64,000 bases of DNA from Cristatella mucedo (Eukaryota; Bryozoa; Phylactolaemata; Cristatellidae): positions 1 to 64,000 of the forward strand of contig WPIO01000325.1 of NCBI GenBank assembly GCA_009760855.2, written 5' to 3'. Of this stretch, positions 8,600 through 17,985 are shown one piece after another. The translations under genes were made by a program, and so were the position numbers. The notes under the pieces are model-generated. The model was given only the letters and a program-made list of their open reading frames with translations, did not search any database and had not been told where the DNA came from. Positions within the stretch are counted from its first letter, which is position 1. Each line of letters opens with the position of its first letter.

Positions 8600-11500
8600 A
8601 TGACTTCAAAATCGAGACAACGAAAATCATTTCCTTTTGAGAGTTGAAGGTTAATGAATATTGATTTTGATTCGTGAAGGAGAAAACATGTTGGTAAACA
8701 AGGAAGAATTAATAATGTTGGTTTTAAAGAACCAGTTGTTACTGGAGGAGGTATTACTTTAGCTTTTGCTTATAAAACCAAAAGAAAATATACAGATTTT
8801 GAAACACTCAGAGAATTGGTTAGATATCTAACAAAGAAATTACTTGATAAAGTTAGAAGTTCTTGGTCTGTTATTACAGTTAGTTTTAAAGTATCTTTTG
8901 AGATAAAAATGTTTGATGATGGAACAATAAAAAAGAGGTGCCTAATCTAAATCAACGTAACAATAGATAGTGAAACAGTAAATACAAGTTATGAAAAAAT
9001 AATGCTTCCACTAGAAAGAAGTTCTGAGCTTTTAATAGAAAACAGTGTTGGTTCTGGATGGTTATTTATTGGTTTTCATTCATTTTCAGTTGTTATTACG
9101 AAAAACAATCTAATGGGCGGTGGATCTTATATTGAAACACCTGAATATCTAGTTAAGCAAAAGTGTATAATTAATTTAAAAATGAAAAAGATGAGTTTTG
9201 TGCATTGTGGTGTGTTTTAAGAGCATTAAATCCATAGAAAGAAATAAATGGAAGATAAGTGACTTACAAAAGATACTATCTTTTAAATATTCTCACTTAA
9301 TTAGTGATATTGAATGGCCTTTAAAAGTCAAAGATGTCGACAAATTAGAAAAAGGCATGATTGTTAGTATAAATGTTTACATTTGTGGAAATAAAGAAAT
9401 TAGAGTTTCACTGTTAAGAGTTGTAAAAAAAAGTCTGATGAGAAAGAGGGAAGACATGTAAATATTTTTGACTCATTACAGGTGAAAAAGAACGTTGTAT
9501 GTTTATTAGCAATTTCAATTCATTATGTAGACCAACAAATTCTGGTGGAAAACAGCATTATTGTCATATATGTTTAATTAGATTTTTTGATAAAAAACAA
9601 GCAAATGACTAATTAGAACTATGCGAAAGTACAAATTCTGGATCAACGGTGTATATATTGCCTGATGAAAAAAGCAAGTTAATTAAGTTTGATTCTTTTA
9701 GACATCTTAACACATGTCCACATGTTTGCTATGCAGACTTTGAATGTATAATTGAAAAAGGAAAAGATAGATCAATTCATACTCCATGTTCTTCTGCTTT
9801 TGTTACGGTTGACTTGAAAGGAGAAGTCTTCGAAAAGTTTATGAATGTTAGTTCTGATTGTGTCGTTAAGTTTTACGAAGCATATTTGATTTATCAGACT
9901 TCTTAAAGAGTAAATGGATCGAAAATAATTCAGAAAGCAAAATAGATTACTTAACTGAAAGAGAATTCGATGAATATGAAAATGCTCTATTCTGTTGGAT
10001 GTGTAAATAACCATTCGATTAAAAAAATAGTGAATTTAGGCAAGTTAACGACCATTGTCATCTAACAAATAAATACAGAGGCGCTGCACATCATAATTGT
10101 AATTTAAAAGCAGGAATGAATTATAAAAAATGGCAACTTCCTGTTATATTTCATAATTTTAGAGGATATACTTCACATATAATTGTTAAAGCACTTGACA
10201 ATTTTAGCATTGAAGCAGAGCCAATTGCAAAGAATCTTGAGAAGTACATGATCTTAAAAGTTAATGATTTGGTTTTTAAGGACAGTGCTCAATTTATGCT
10301 TGGGTCACTTGATAACATCGCATCAACGATGGAAAAAACAATTGACAATTTTCCAATTTCTAGAAAGGTTTAAGTGAACTTCATCTAAACAAAAAACTAG
10401 ATATGTGAGCAACAAAAGGAGAATATCCTTACGTGTACATGGATTCATTTGAGAAGATTTTTGTTACTTCTCTTCGAAAAAGGAAGACTTTCACTCAAGT
10501 GTTTACATGTTTGATATATCTGATGAAAGTTATAAAAAAGCAAATGATGTCTGAAAAGAGTTTGATTGTAAAAACATATTAGAATTTCATAATTTATATT
10601 TAGTAACAGACGTGTTATTGCTTGCAGACTGCTTTGAGGGTTTTAGAAAAGGTTTAATGTCAAAGTTAAAAATAGATCCTGCAAATTTTGTTACAACACT
10701 AAACTTCTCATGGAGTGCTGTATTTTGGTTTTCAGGAGTGAAGATTGAGTTGTTGACTGATAAAGATAATTATGATATGTTAAAAAAATCGATTCATGGT
10801 GGGATATGCCAAGTGAATAGAAGACTAGTCAAAGCAAACAATCCATTAGTTCCTGGATATGATAGAGATAAACCAACAACATGGGTGTCTTATCAAGATG
10901 CAACAAGTCTTTATCCTACAGCAATGATGGAACTTCTTCCACAAGGAAAAATTGAGGAAATTTCAGATGAAGGTACGAATAATTATAGTATTCTTAAATT
11001 AGAAGATGAATCAAATACTGGTTATTTCTTTGTTGTTGATATCGAATATGATCGAAAAACTAAAGAGTATTATCATGATTTACACAATGAATATCCATTA
11101 TGTGCATGTAATAGGGTTGTTGATTGTAGTGAATATTATAATTTTCAGAATAAATTCAAAACAGGAGCAAGTAATGTTCCAAAATTGATGTGCGACTTTT
11201 CCAAAGAAAGACTATTTACTTCACTATAGATATTTAAAGTTCTGTTTATCACATGGTATGACATGCAATGTAAAAAGAGTCTTTAAGTTTAAACAATCGA
11301 GATGGCTCAAACCTTATATTTAAATATGAGCTGAAATGAAAGCATTAAATTCAAATTAAAAGTTTTTAAAAAACCTTTGGAAACTTATAATGAATTCATT
11401 CTATGGTAAAACTTGTGAAGATGTTGAAAAAAAAATTAAAAGTTACTTTGTGTTATTGATGAAATTGGAAAAAAATGTAATAAAAGGATAAGAGATCCAA

Positions 11501-12230
11501 ATATGGTTAATTTTTTTTAGATTTTGGAGAATCATCGACAATATTCCAAATAAATTAATCAAGAACCAGACTAAATAAACCAATATTTATTGGTTGTGCA
11601 ATTCTAGATTTATCAAAATTACATATGTAAAAGTTTTATTATGATGCTTTAAAACCAAAATATGGAAGTAAAGTTAGTTTAATCTACACTGATACTGATT
11701 CATAAATTATGGAAATTGAAACACCTAAATTGTACGATGATATAAAAGCGATGCCTGAATACTTTAATGTTGATACAATAGGTAAGTTTAAAGATGAAAC
11801 CGAAGGAAAAGTAATTTCAGAAGTGTGTGCTTAAAGACCAAAACTATACTCAGTAAGTACTGTTAATGCTGAAAGAAAAGCAGCTGCAAAAGGAGTAACG
11901 AAAGCAGTTTTAAGTGAAACAATGGGTCGTGATACTTTTGTTAGTTGTTTAACTAAAAGTAAAAAAGTTTTCGGTGGTAACACAATTGATGGATTTAGTA
12001 AAATCAAGTTAGAAAGTTTCATAAAATAGTTCAAGATAAACATGAATTATTTACCAATGAGTAAAAAAGTTGCACTATCAGCGTTTGAATCAAAACGTTA
12101 TTGGTTAGACTGTGGTTGTTGTAGTTACACATACGGTCATTACAAGATTGAAGAAGCTGTAAACAATGGTACAAATCCAAGCCACTGTAAAACTTGTAAT
12201 ATTAGCATAGATGCCGAAAAGAAAGATTGA
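8600..12230 (+). pseudogene. protein-primed DNA polymerase B (pPolB), Polinton copy 2
   Basis: The ATG at 8600 follows TTATAGAGA and the left inverted repeat. Seen in order: NSVGSGWLFIGF (about 9040); a Cys/His finger HYCHICLIRFF (about 9560); exonuclease I-type VCYADFEC (about 9727); a C..C..HCHLTN..YRGAAHHNCN block (about 9990-10100); FHNFRGYTSHIIVKAL (10150), where the usual YDSH of copy 1 reads YTSH; LVTDVLLLADCFEGF (about 10600); GGICQVNRRLVKANN; the motif A-type YQDATSLYPTAMM (about 10890); MNSFYGKTCEDVEK (about 11390); motif C-type YTDTDS followed by a TAA (about 11690-11705); and a C-terminal KRYWLDCGCCSYTYGHY. About ten stops and several frameshifts. The longest clean stretch is 10612-11229. 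Confidence 0.92.
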
Positions 12231-12327
12231 AAATACTAAATCATTCCCACTAAAGAGAATTAGATTTTCAGATAAATCAAAAAGGAAACACGATAGAAAA
12301 CTAGTTGATATACAAGAAGAAGTATAG
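12211..12327 (+). CDS. possible tiny basic protein overlapping the polymerase end
   Basis: A 38-codon frame starting MPKRKIENTK overlaps the last 20 bases of the polymerase gene in another frame and is rich in Lys and Arg (residues 14-30). In-frame codons continue past the TAG up to the LINE insertion at 12350. It lacks the usual upstream motif. It could be a core-like basic protein, but length and context give little support. Confidence 0.25.
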   Translation: MPKRKIENTKSFPLKRIRFSDKSKRKHDRKLVDIQEEV

Positions 12328-12349
12328 TTATACGAATCAATGGAGAAAG

Positions 12350-12900
12350 TAATGTAATGTAATGCATCTCCGTCAGTAACTCCACAAAGTCATAAAGACC
12401 ATGTGGGTGTTAAGCAGGAGAGTTTGTATAGCGTACTCACAGCCTAAGCGGCTTTCGGTACGCATTCGGTAGCCAACAGACTTCGTCTCACGCAACAAAG
12501 AGAAAGTGGGAAGCATAGCAGAGTTAGGAGAGCAGTTGAGGTAGTGAGTAGCATAGAAGTAGCAGTTCAGGACCTCTGAAAAAGATGTGCCATAGTCGGC
12601 AGTTGGGGAGTAGTTGTCGTTGCGTAAGAATTGTGGAAGCGAGTTTCACATTCTAGGACCTGCATAGCTAAGGCTTCTGTCGCCAAAGGTCTTTAGGCGG
12701 AGGAATGGGACAGCTAATTTATTCTCCACACAGGACCTGAGGGCGTGAACAGGCTGAAACTGATGCAGCAGTTCAGCTAGGTACGAAGGAGCCAAGCCGA
12801 GGCGGGCCTTGTGGGTCAGCGTAAGAACTTTGCTCTGTATCCTTTGCTCAACCGGCAACAATCCTAGCTCTTTCAGCAGTGGTGACAAGTGCTCAAACAA
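12350..12900 (-). mobile_element. LINE family A, 3' fragment
   Basis: GC-rich insert between the polymerase and the acidic gene. On the minus strand it encodes the C-terminal part of a LINE reverse transcriptase ORF (LLPVEQRIQSKVLTLTHKARLGLAPSYLAELL), then a 3' UTR ending in a TTACA-rich tail, which reads as TGTAATGTAATG on the plus strand at its left edge. Two longer copies of the same family lie at 32540 and 42661. Confidence 0.85.
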
Positions 12901-12935
12901 ATATGAATTAGTAAAATTATTTTTACTATTATAGG

Positions 12936-13223
12936 ATGGACCCCAAAGAAATCGATATTACCAGTTATAATAGTGAGTCAGAGTATTCAGAGTATTAAAT
13001 TGACGACCCTGATTATCAAATGAAAACATAATCTGAATCTGAGTCTTACGAGTCTGAAGCTTCATCTTACATTGAATCAGAATCTTAATCAGAAGATGAA
13101 GAGGTAGATCTAGAAGAATTTCTTTTTGGTAAACATTACGAAGATTTTACAGAAGAAGAATCTAAAACATATGAAGAGTATCTTGAATCATTGGCAGATA
13201 GCTCAGAAGGTGAAGAGATTTAA
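12936..13223 (+). pseudogene. acidic Ser/Glu-rich protein, copy 2
   Basis: Starts MDPKEIDITS after ATTATAGG, is rich in Ser, Glu, Asp and Tyr, and ends with SSEGEEI. Three TAA codons interrupt an otherwise single frame of 95 codons, with no frameshift. It holds the same position as 6087 in copy 1, behind the polymerase and before the tiny genes. Confidence 0.55.
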
Positions 13224-13260
13224 TTTCAATTAAATAAAATTTTATTTTCATATATAAAAA

Positions 13261-13479
13261 ATGGATGTCTCAAGAATTTTAAGTTATGAGCAATCTAAAG
13301 AAATGGCAGTAAAGACTAGTCTTCAAAAACTTAAAGGTCAAGATCAACGTATAGTTAAACATTCACTAGACAGACTCATTCCAGATATTGATAGTTCTTA
13401 TAACATTATTCTTATAGATATGTGTGATACATGTGATAAACTAATGGAAAGTCGTAGTAAGATAAATGAGATGCTCTAG
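13261..13479 (+). CDS. tiny-gene family member (MDVSRIL), open
   Basis: 72 codons starting MDVSRILSYEQSKEMAVK, directly after CATATATAAAAA. A TAG at 13477 ends it; the frame continues for 14 more codons (AAKNPKHEKQNQE) to the next stop, similar to the end of the copy-1 gene at 6367, so the original product was probably about 87 residues. It has no membrane segment and a DMCDTCDKL stretch near the end. Function unknown. Confidence 0.6.
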   Translation: MDVSRILSYEQSKEMAVKTSLQKLKGQDQRIVKHSLDRLIPDIDSSYNIILIDMCDTCDKLMESRSKINEML

Positions 13480-13570
13480 GAAGCAGCTAAAAATCCGAAA
13501 CACGAAAAACAAAACCAGGAGTAATAATTAATTAATTTTATATTAAACAAATTTTATTATTATATAGAAA

Positions 13571-13801
13571 ATGGATATTGCAAGAATCCTCTGTTATGAA
13601 AAAGTTATAAACTATGCATATGAAGCTTGTATAGGAGTTTTTAGAATTAGTTAAAAAGATAAAAACTTATATTCTTATATTGCTAAACTACCCGATTCAA
13701 TTACTGCAGATCTAATTAAAATGTGTGGTATTTATGATAAAATAGATGGGTGCGAAGGTGCAATATCTTCTTTTTTTTACTGGTATTTGCAATATAATTG
13801 A
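13571..13801 (+). pseudogene. tiny-gene family member (MDIARILCYE), one stop
   Basis: 76 sense positions in one frame with one TAA at codon 28; the start follows TTATATAGAAA. MDIARILCYEKVINYA resembles the starts at 6676 and 13261, and DLIKMCGIYDKIDG parallels the ICDESEKINE and MCDTCDKLME stretches of the relatives. The second and last member in this Polinton copy. Confidence 0.5.
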
Positions 13802-13868
13802 TTCTCTTTAATTTATAGTGGTATTTATAGTAAGTTTTAATTTATATGTTTTTGTTGTTATATAGGAA

Positions 13869-14021
13869 ATAGAAGCAGTTAATGATCCCAGTCTTGCAAC
13901 TACTGCATTGGCACTTAAATCTTATGTTGATTATCTTGTTAGGTCAAGAATGACAGCATATGATGAGCAAATGTTCAACTCTGCATTATCACTCTCAAAT
14001 CTTTCTAATGCAATTCTTTGA
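13869..14021 (+). pseudogene. truncated LKSYVDYLVRSRM-type protein
   Basis: Homologous to the N-terminal third of the gene at 7539 (LKSYVDYLVRSRM is identical; the flanking DNA is about three-quarters identical by eye). The expected ATG after TTATATAGGAA reads ATA. The frame stops after 50 codons, and the fibre-like gene begins on the other strand soon after, so the C-terminal two thirds are missing here. Confidence 0.5.
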
Positions 14022-14063
14022 TGTTTTTCCTCTACTTCTTTTTCCTAACATTTCTATACAATA

Positions 14064-14932
14064 CTAACAATAAAATCTATAAATGTAATTCCTATAAATG
14101 TAATTTCCACTAGCAACTGTAAACTTATCGGTAGCATATCTACATGTCCCAACAATATTCATTATTAAAACTACTGTACCACTTACACCATAAGTATTAT
14201 CACTAGTTAATTCTACATAAGAATTAGTCTTATTAGTTGCATACGTAATATTAGACACCATACTAAAATTAGGTAATACTCTTGGAAAAAACGTTTTAAG
14301 ATTATTATTGTAGGCAAAAACTTTTCCAGTAGCTGCAACAAAAGGTACATCACCAGGTGTAATTTGTTTAGGTTGAAATGCATTACCTGTACTTCCATTA
14401 GCAGTAATATAAGACCTAACTTATCAAGATAGAATGTACTTGGATTAATACCTTTCAAACCTAAGTAAGTGAATGTTACTGGTTTATTACTATGAACATA
14501 TTGCTTTGTTGCTACATCAGAAACTTTTACATTAATAAGATTATTATTTCCCATATCAATACTTGCCATTGCTTTACCTTGAAAAATTGCTGTCATACTT
14601 TTTAATAATCTATAGTTTATTACTTTATAAGGTCTTAGATCTGAGTAAACAGTTCCATCAGCTGAATTACCAGATATACCAACAACATTTTTACAATTCA
14701 ATTGTGATTTCATTACTGCATCTTTTTTAGGTAACAAATCAGTTGGAGTTGAAAATTTTGCTATTTCTCCTGAAGGATTACTAATAACATTGTTACCAGC
14801 ACTTGAAGTAAGAGCATAATCTAGTCTTATAGCATCACCACTGTTAACAGGAAATCCTAAATTAGTTATTCTATTATTATTTGCATCAATATTAGTATAA
14901 ATATTACCAACAACTTTTCTTACTTTTTACAT
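14064..14932 (-). pseudogene. fibre-like protein, minus strand
   Basis: Starts at 14932 with ATG followed at once by TAA, then reads through repeats of the type NRITNLGFPVN..DA and NNNLINVKVSDVATKQYVH, the same repeat pattern as in the plus-strand gene at 28403. Such short repeats are typical of trimeric phage and virus fibre shafts. Frameshifts occur around 14400-14300. The last 65 codons (14261-14064) form a Thr/Val-rich, probably beta-stranded tail with NTYGVSGTVVLIMNIVG. It would be an attachment protein on the virion; this role is inferred from the repeat pattern only. Confidence 0.55.
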
Positions 14933-14944
14933 TACTTATAATAC
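14933..14944. promoter_or_regulatory. 12-bp divergent start region
   Basis: Only 12 bases (TACTTATAATAC) separate the ATG of the minus-strand fibre-like gene (14932) from the ATG of the plus-strand gene (14945). They contain TATAA reading both ways, so one TATA core may serve both genes, as at 29677-29686. Confidence 0.5.
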
Positions 14945-15618
14945 ATGATGAAAAAAGTAAAAAGAGGAAAAGCAGTCGAAGAAGATATTAAATAAGGGAC
15001 TAAAACAAGCAAATAAGTTTTAGAATGTGTTAAAACTGCAACAAATGTAGGTGAAAAAGTCTTAACAAAACTTGCACCTAAACTTGCTGCAAGATTATCA
15101 TTAGCTGCGTCAGAAAAGATAGCTACAGCAGTACCTAAAGTCTTACAATTTCTTAAAGTTATTGGTGTAGGTGCAAATGTATTAGGTGGATTCTTATCAG
15201 GTTTTACAGGAATAGCTTATCTAGGTTTATTTATTAAACAAATAGTAGATGACATTACTAGTAGTAAATATGGACAAGTATTCTGGAAAACAATGTCAGA
15301 AAAAAAGGACTACAAAAGGTGTTTGAATCTTTAGAAATAGGTCTTACGATTAATTATGTATTAGTTATAGCAGAAAAAGATAATTACCCTTGGCAATGGA
15401 ATCCAAGTCAATATTTAAATGAGGTGTGTGGTCAAGAAGTAAATTGGGATGCCAGTCAATTAGATCCTAAATCTTGGTCAAAGAATTTCTTAAAGGTAAG
15501 ACCAGGAGGTTTTCTTCCTGCTATTCCCGCACTTGTTGGATTAATTGCAAGTTTAATTGGAGGAGTTGGAAGTGGCATTATGATAGCAGTAGCTGCAGCC
15601 AGTCTAATAAAATATTAG
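14945..15618 (+). pseudogene. membrane-associated protein with Gly-rich hydrophobic end
   Basis: Starts MMKKVKRGKAVE. Two early TAA codons and a one-base deletion in an A run at about 15300 break it; 15319-15618 is clean. A hydrophobic stretch (VLGGFLSGFTGIAYLGLFI, about 15180-15240) precedes a central region with DNYPWQWNPSQYLNEVCG, and the C-terminus (GGFLPAIPALVGLIASLIGG and beyond) is a long Gly/Ala-rich membrane-like segment. It could be a membrane-active virion protein. No family assigned. Confidence 0.5.
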
Positions 15619-15629
15619 TCGATCAGACT

Positions 15630-16052
15630 ATGTTCACTAGTAAAGCACCACCTATGAAAACCCATGCTCAGAGGATGGAAGCACTAACATTACAAAAAGA
15701 ACGTCTAACAAATGCAATAGAAGATTTGAATGATATGGTAAAATTAATTAATCGTGGAACAGATATTGATGTGTCAGGTAAAGTACAACGATCAGAAGTA
15801 AAGAACCGATTGGATTATACGGATCATGGAAGAAAACTAGTAGAAAGTGATGGAATTGATTATTCACCAGCAGTAAAAAACGCAATAAAACAAGTTGAAG
15901 CAAGTAAAATTGGTGGAATAAAAACTTGTGACTATAAAACTAAGAGTCAAGTGTTACTTTCTGTTCTTCATGCAAAGGGTGCAACACCAGAGGAGATTGA
16001 TAGAGAGGTAAAGAAATTACTTAGTGAGTTACAGAAAAGGTATTGTAACTAA
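15630..16052 (+). CDS. unknown Polinton protein, open
   Basis: 140 codons without a stop. The ATG at 15630 fits best because it lies 11 bp after the preceding gene ends; the frame is also open upstream, overlapping that gene. The N-terminal half is helical and charged (RMEALTLQKERLTNAIEDLN), probably a coiled coil; the C-terminal half has DYKTKSQVLLSVLHAKGATP and EEIDREVKKLLSELQ. No membrane segment or Cys cluster. It survives intact in an otherwise decayed element. Function unknown. Confidence 0.6.
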   Translation: MFTSKAPPMKTHAQRMEALTLQKERLTNAIEDLNDMVKLINRGTDIDVSGKVQRSEVKNRLDYTDHGRKLVESDGIDYSPAVKNAIKQVEASKIGGIKTCDYKTKSQVLLSVLHAKGATPEEIDREVKKLLSELQKRYCN

Positions 16053-16117
16053 TAATCAGTGTAACGAACTATTTTATTATCTTTATCTAAACAATATTTG
16101 AAATTAAGTTTTGTAAA

Positions 16118-16627
16118 TTAAAAGTGAAGCTTAATTGCTTCAAGATCTCTGGCAGTTGCTGCATCCACCTCATTATCAAAATAAATTGTGTTTGTATTTT
16201 TTATCAATCCTAATCTCTGCACGATTTTTATTTGCACCATAAAACCATCTAACACCAAATATTTTGAACTAGTATATTCTCGTTTTCCTCTATTTGTCAT
16301 ATTTTCTGAAGGGGTAGCAAGTCTTAAATTAGTAATTTTGTTATCTAACTTATCTATATTAATATGATCCAATTGAAAAAGTGACATTTCATTCATACAA
16401 GTCAACCATGCTAGACGGTGTCCTTGGTTTAATTTCCCATCAATTGATATTTCTCTATATCCAGTGGTTTCATTGATTGTTCCTGCAATACTTCCTGCTC
16501 TTGCTGTTCCACTTCTATCAACTCTCCATTTGAATACACCAGTAAAAGCATTGTAATTCAAAAGTTCTATAACAAGTTCTCTCAATTGACCAGCTTTATC
16601 AACTCTAGTAGTACAAACTTCATCCAT
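16118..16627 (-). CDS. HNH endonuclease with AP2-like C-terminus
   Basis: 169 codons, open. The central HNH finger is visible: GHRLAWL (His70), QLDHINIDKLDNKITNLR (Asp87, His88, Asn96, Asn100) and LATPSENMTNRGK (Asn109, Asn112). The tail, with an aromatic and hydrophobic stretch ending VDAATARDLEAIKLHF, resembles the AP2-like DNA-binding end found in phage and mobile HNH proteins. Such enzymes nick or cut DNA and often spread as homing genes. It lies on the strand opposite to its neighbours, with its own upstream TATAATAGAGATATCA. The intact frame among broken neighbours suggests later arrival or selection. Confidence 0.85.
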   Translation of the reverse strand: MDEVCTTRVDKAGQLRELVIELLNYNAFTGVFKWRVDRSGTARAGSIAGTINETTGYREISIDGKLNQGHRLAWLTCMNEMSLFQLDHINIDKLDNKITNLRLATPSENMTNRGKREYTSSKYLVLDGFMVQIKIVQRLGLIKNTNTIYFDNEVDAATARDLEAIKLHF

Positions 16628-16683
16628 TGATATCTCTATTATATGTTTTTTATCTGTTTAAATGATTTTATTATATATAGAAA

Positions 16684-17359
16684 ATGAGTTATCATGCAGC
16701 AAAACTATCGTTGTCTGACAATTTAGTAAAACTAATACACAGATCAACAGAACCAATATTAATTCGATTGAAACACTCTGATTTGATAGGTAATGTTTCT
16801 TTACTTGTTACTAATACACAACTAAAAAGAATAGAAAAAGTAAAAGTACTAGTAAAGGATTTCAATTGAATATTTCTCTTAAACAATTAAGAGCAAATAG
16901 AAGACAAGGTTCAGAAATTGTAGGTATAACAAACAACTTATCAAGTGGAAGAGAGTTGAATCTTCGTCTTCCAAAGGGTGTCCAATCTGAATTTGTTCCT
17001 GGTGGAGGTTTTAATGATACTGTAGCCTATAGTTTTGCAGGTCTAGGCGCCAAATTTAGAAAACGTTTAGATTAAGGCTATGAGGGTGTGAATGCTCTTG
17101 ATAGAGCGGCATTAGTGCATGATAGTCTTTACACGGAGACTACATAAGATCCTGAACCGAAAAGAACTAAAAAAAGAAACTTTTCAGATTTAGTTCTTGC
17201 TGAGAGTGCTGCTAGAATTGCACTTGATCCAAAACAAGCAGCTTACGTCAGAGAAGATCCAAAAAGACTGTTGCTGCAATTATGAGTGCAAAAGTGAAGT
17301 TGGGTTTAGGCATTGGTGCTGGTATCTTAGACAGTAAAATAGCAATGGAACTCTTATAA
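16684..17359 (+). pseudogene. virion protein with phospholipase A2-like domain
   Basis: The ATG at 16684 follows ATTATATATAGAAA. The N-terminus (LSLSDNLVKLIHRS, IRLKHSDLIGN, LLVTNTQLKRI) has the alternating pattern of small Polinton and adintovirus virion proteins. A frameshift at about 16850 leads to NISLKQLRANRRQG. Then come YSFAGLGAKFRKRLD, a TAA, and ALDRAALVHDSLYTE, which contains the His-Asp and Tyr of a PLA2 active site; KRNFSDLVLAESAARIAL follows with the second acidic position. The C-terminus runs to 17359 in yet another frame. PLA2 domains in parvovirus and adintovirus capsids help breach membranes; here that role is only inferred. Confidence 0.65.
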
Positions 17360-17361
17360 GA

Positions 17362-17985
17362 TAAAGTAATTTTCCTCCCACTTTCTCTCACTCTCCCTGT
17401 CTGCCTCTTCCCTATTGATTCGTCCGTGGTCAATCGCGTTCGTCGTGCACCGCTGCAACCAGCCGCCCATAAAAGTTCCAGCCATAAAAGCGATGAGACT
17501 CAGGTCGTCGTCTTTATTGTCATTCATAGCTAATTGAGGTGTCTGTGAAGCTTCGTTAAAGCTGATGCACCAGCTGGCGAATGTCGAGGTAAACAGAAAG
17601 ACCAGGAGCTGAGCTGATCATCGCATGCAAACTAATTCGTGCGGCACTTATCGCTAGCTCGCGATTCAAGCTACAAGAGGTGACCTCAGCTTGTAAAAAC
17701 TGGTTCGTTCGCGAGAGAAACAGCTACCTCAGCTTGGGTGTCTAGTTCGAGTGCGGTTCATTTCCGATTCGCCAATCCGTGCACTTCCGTGCGATTCGAA
17801 ATTCTTGCTCGTTGAAGTAAGTTTCACAATGCTCTAGGGACGGCTAGCACAGTGGAGCCAGTGGAAAGAGCTCCTGAATGAAATAGCGTTTTTAGCTAGT
17901 AGTGAACACGTCTATCGGCGTTTAATTGACGTTCGCATGCAGGCCAGCTTGCCCGCTCTCTGATGGGCCCGAGAGCACTTAGCCG
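17362..17985 (-). repeat. reverse copy of part of the 46-64 kb satellite unit
   Basis: On the minus strand this segment matches 58100-58700 closely: a GCGGCTGGTTGCAGCGGTGC block, CTGAGTCTCATCGCTTTTA, GTAGCTTGAATCGCGAGCTA and GCCGATAGACGTGTTCACTA occur in the same order. It starts right after the stop of the PLA2-like gene. It is a single piece without the 17-bp minisatellite. Confidence 0.85.

Noticed and set aside
14064..16627. Bacteriophage contamination (HNH nuclease, tail-fibre-like repeats)
   Set aside because: They lie inside a Polinton with matching composition, start motifs and defined termini, and eukaryotic retrotransposons are nested in it.
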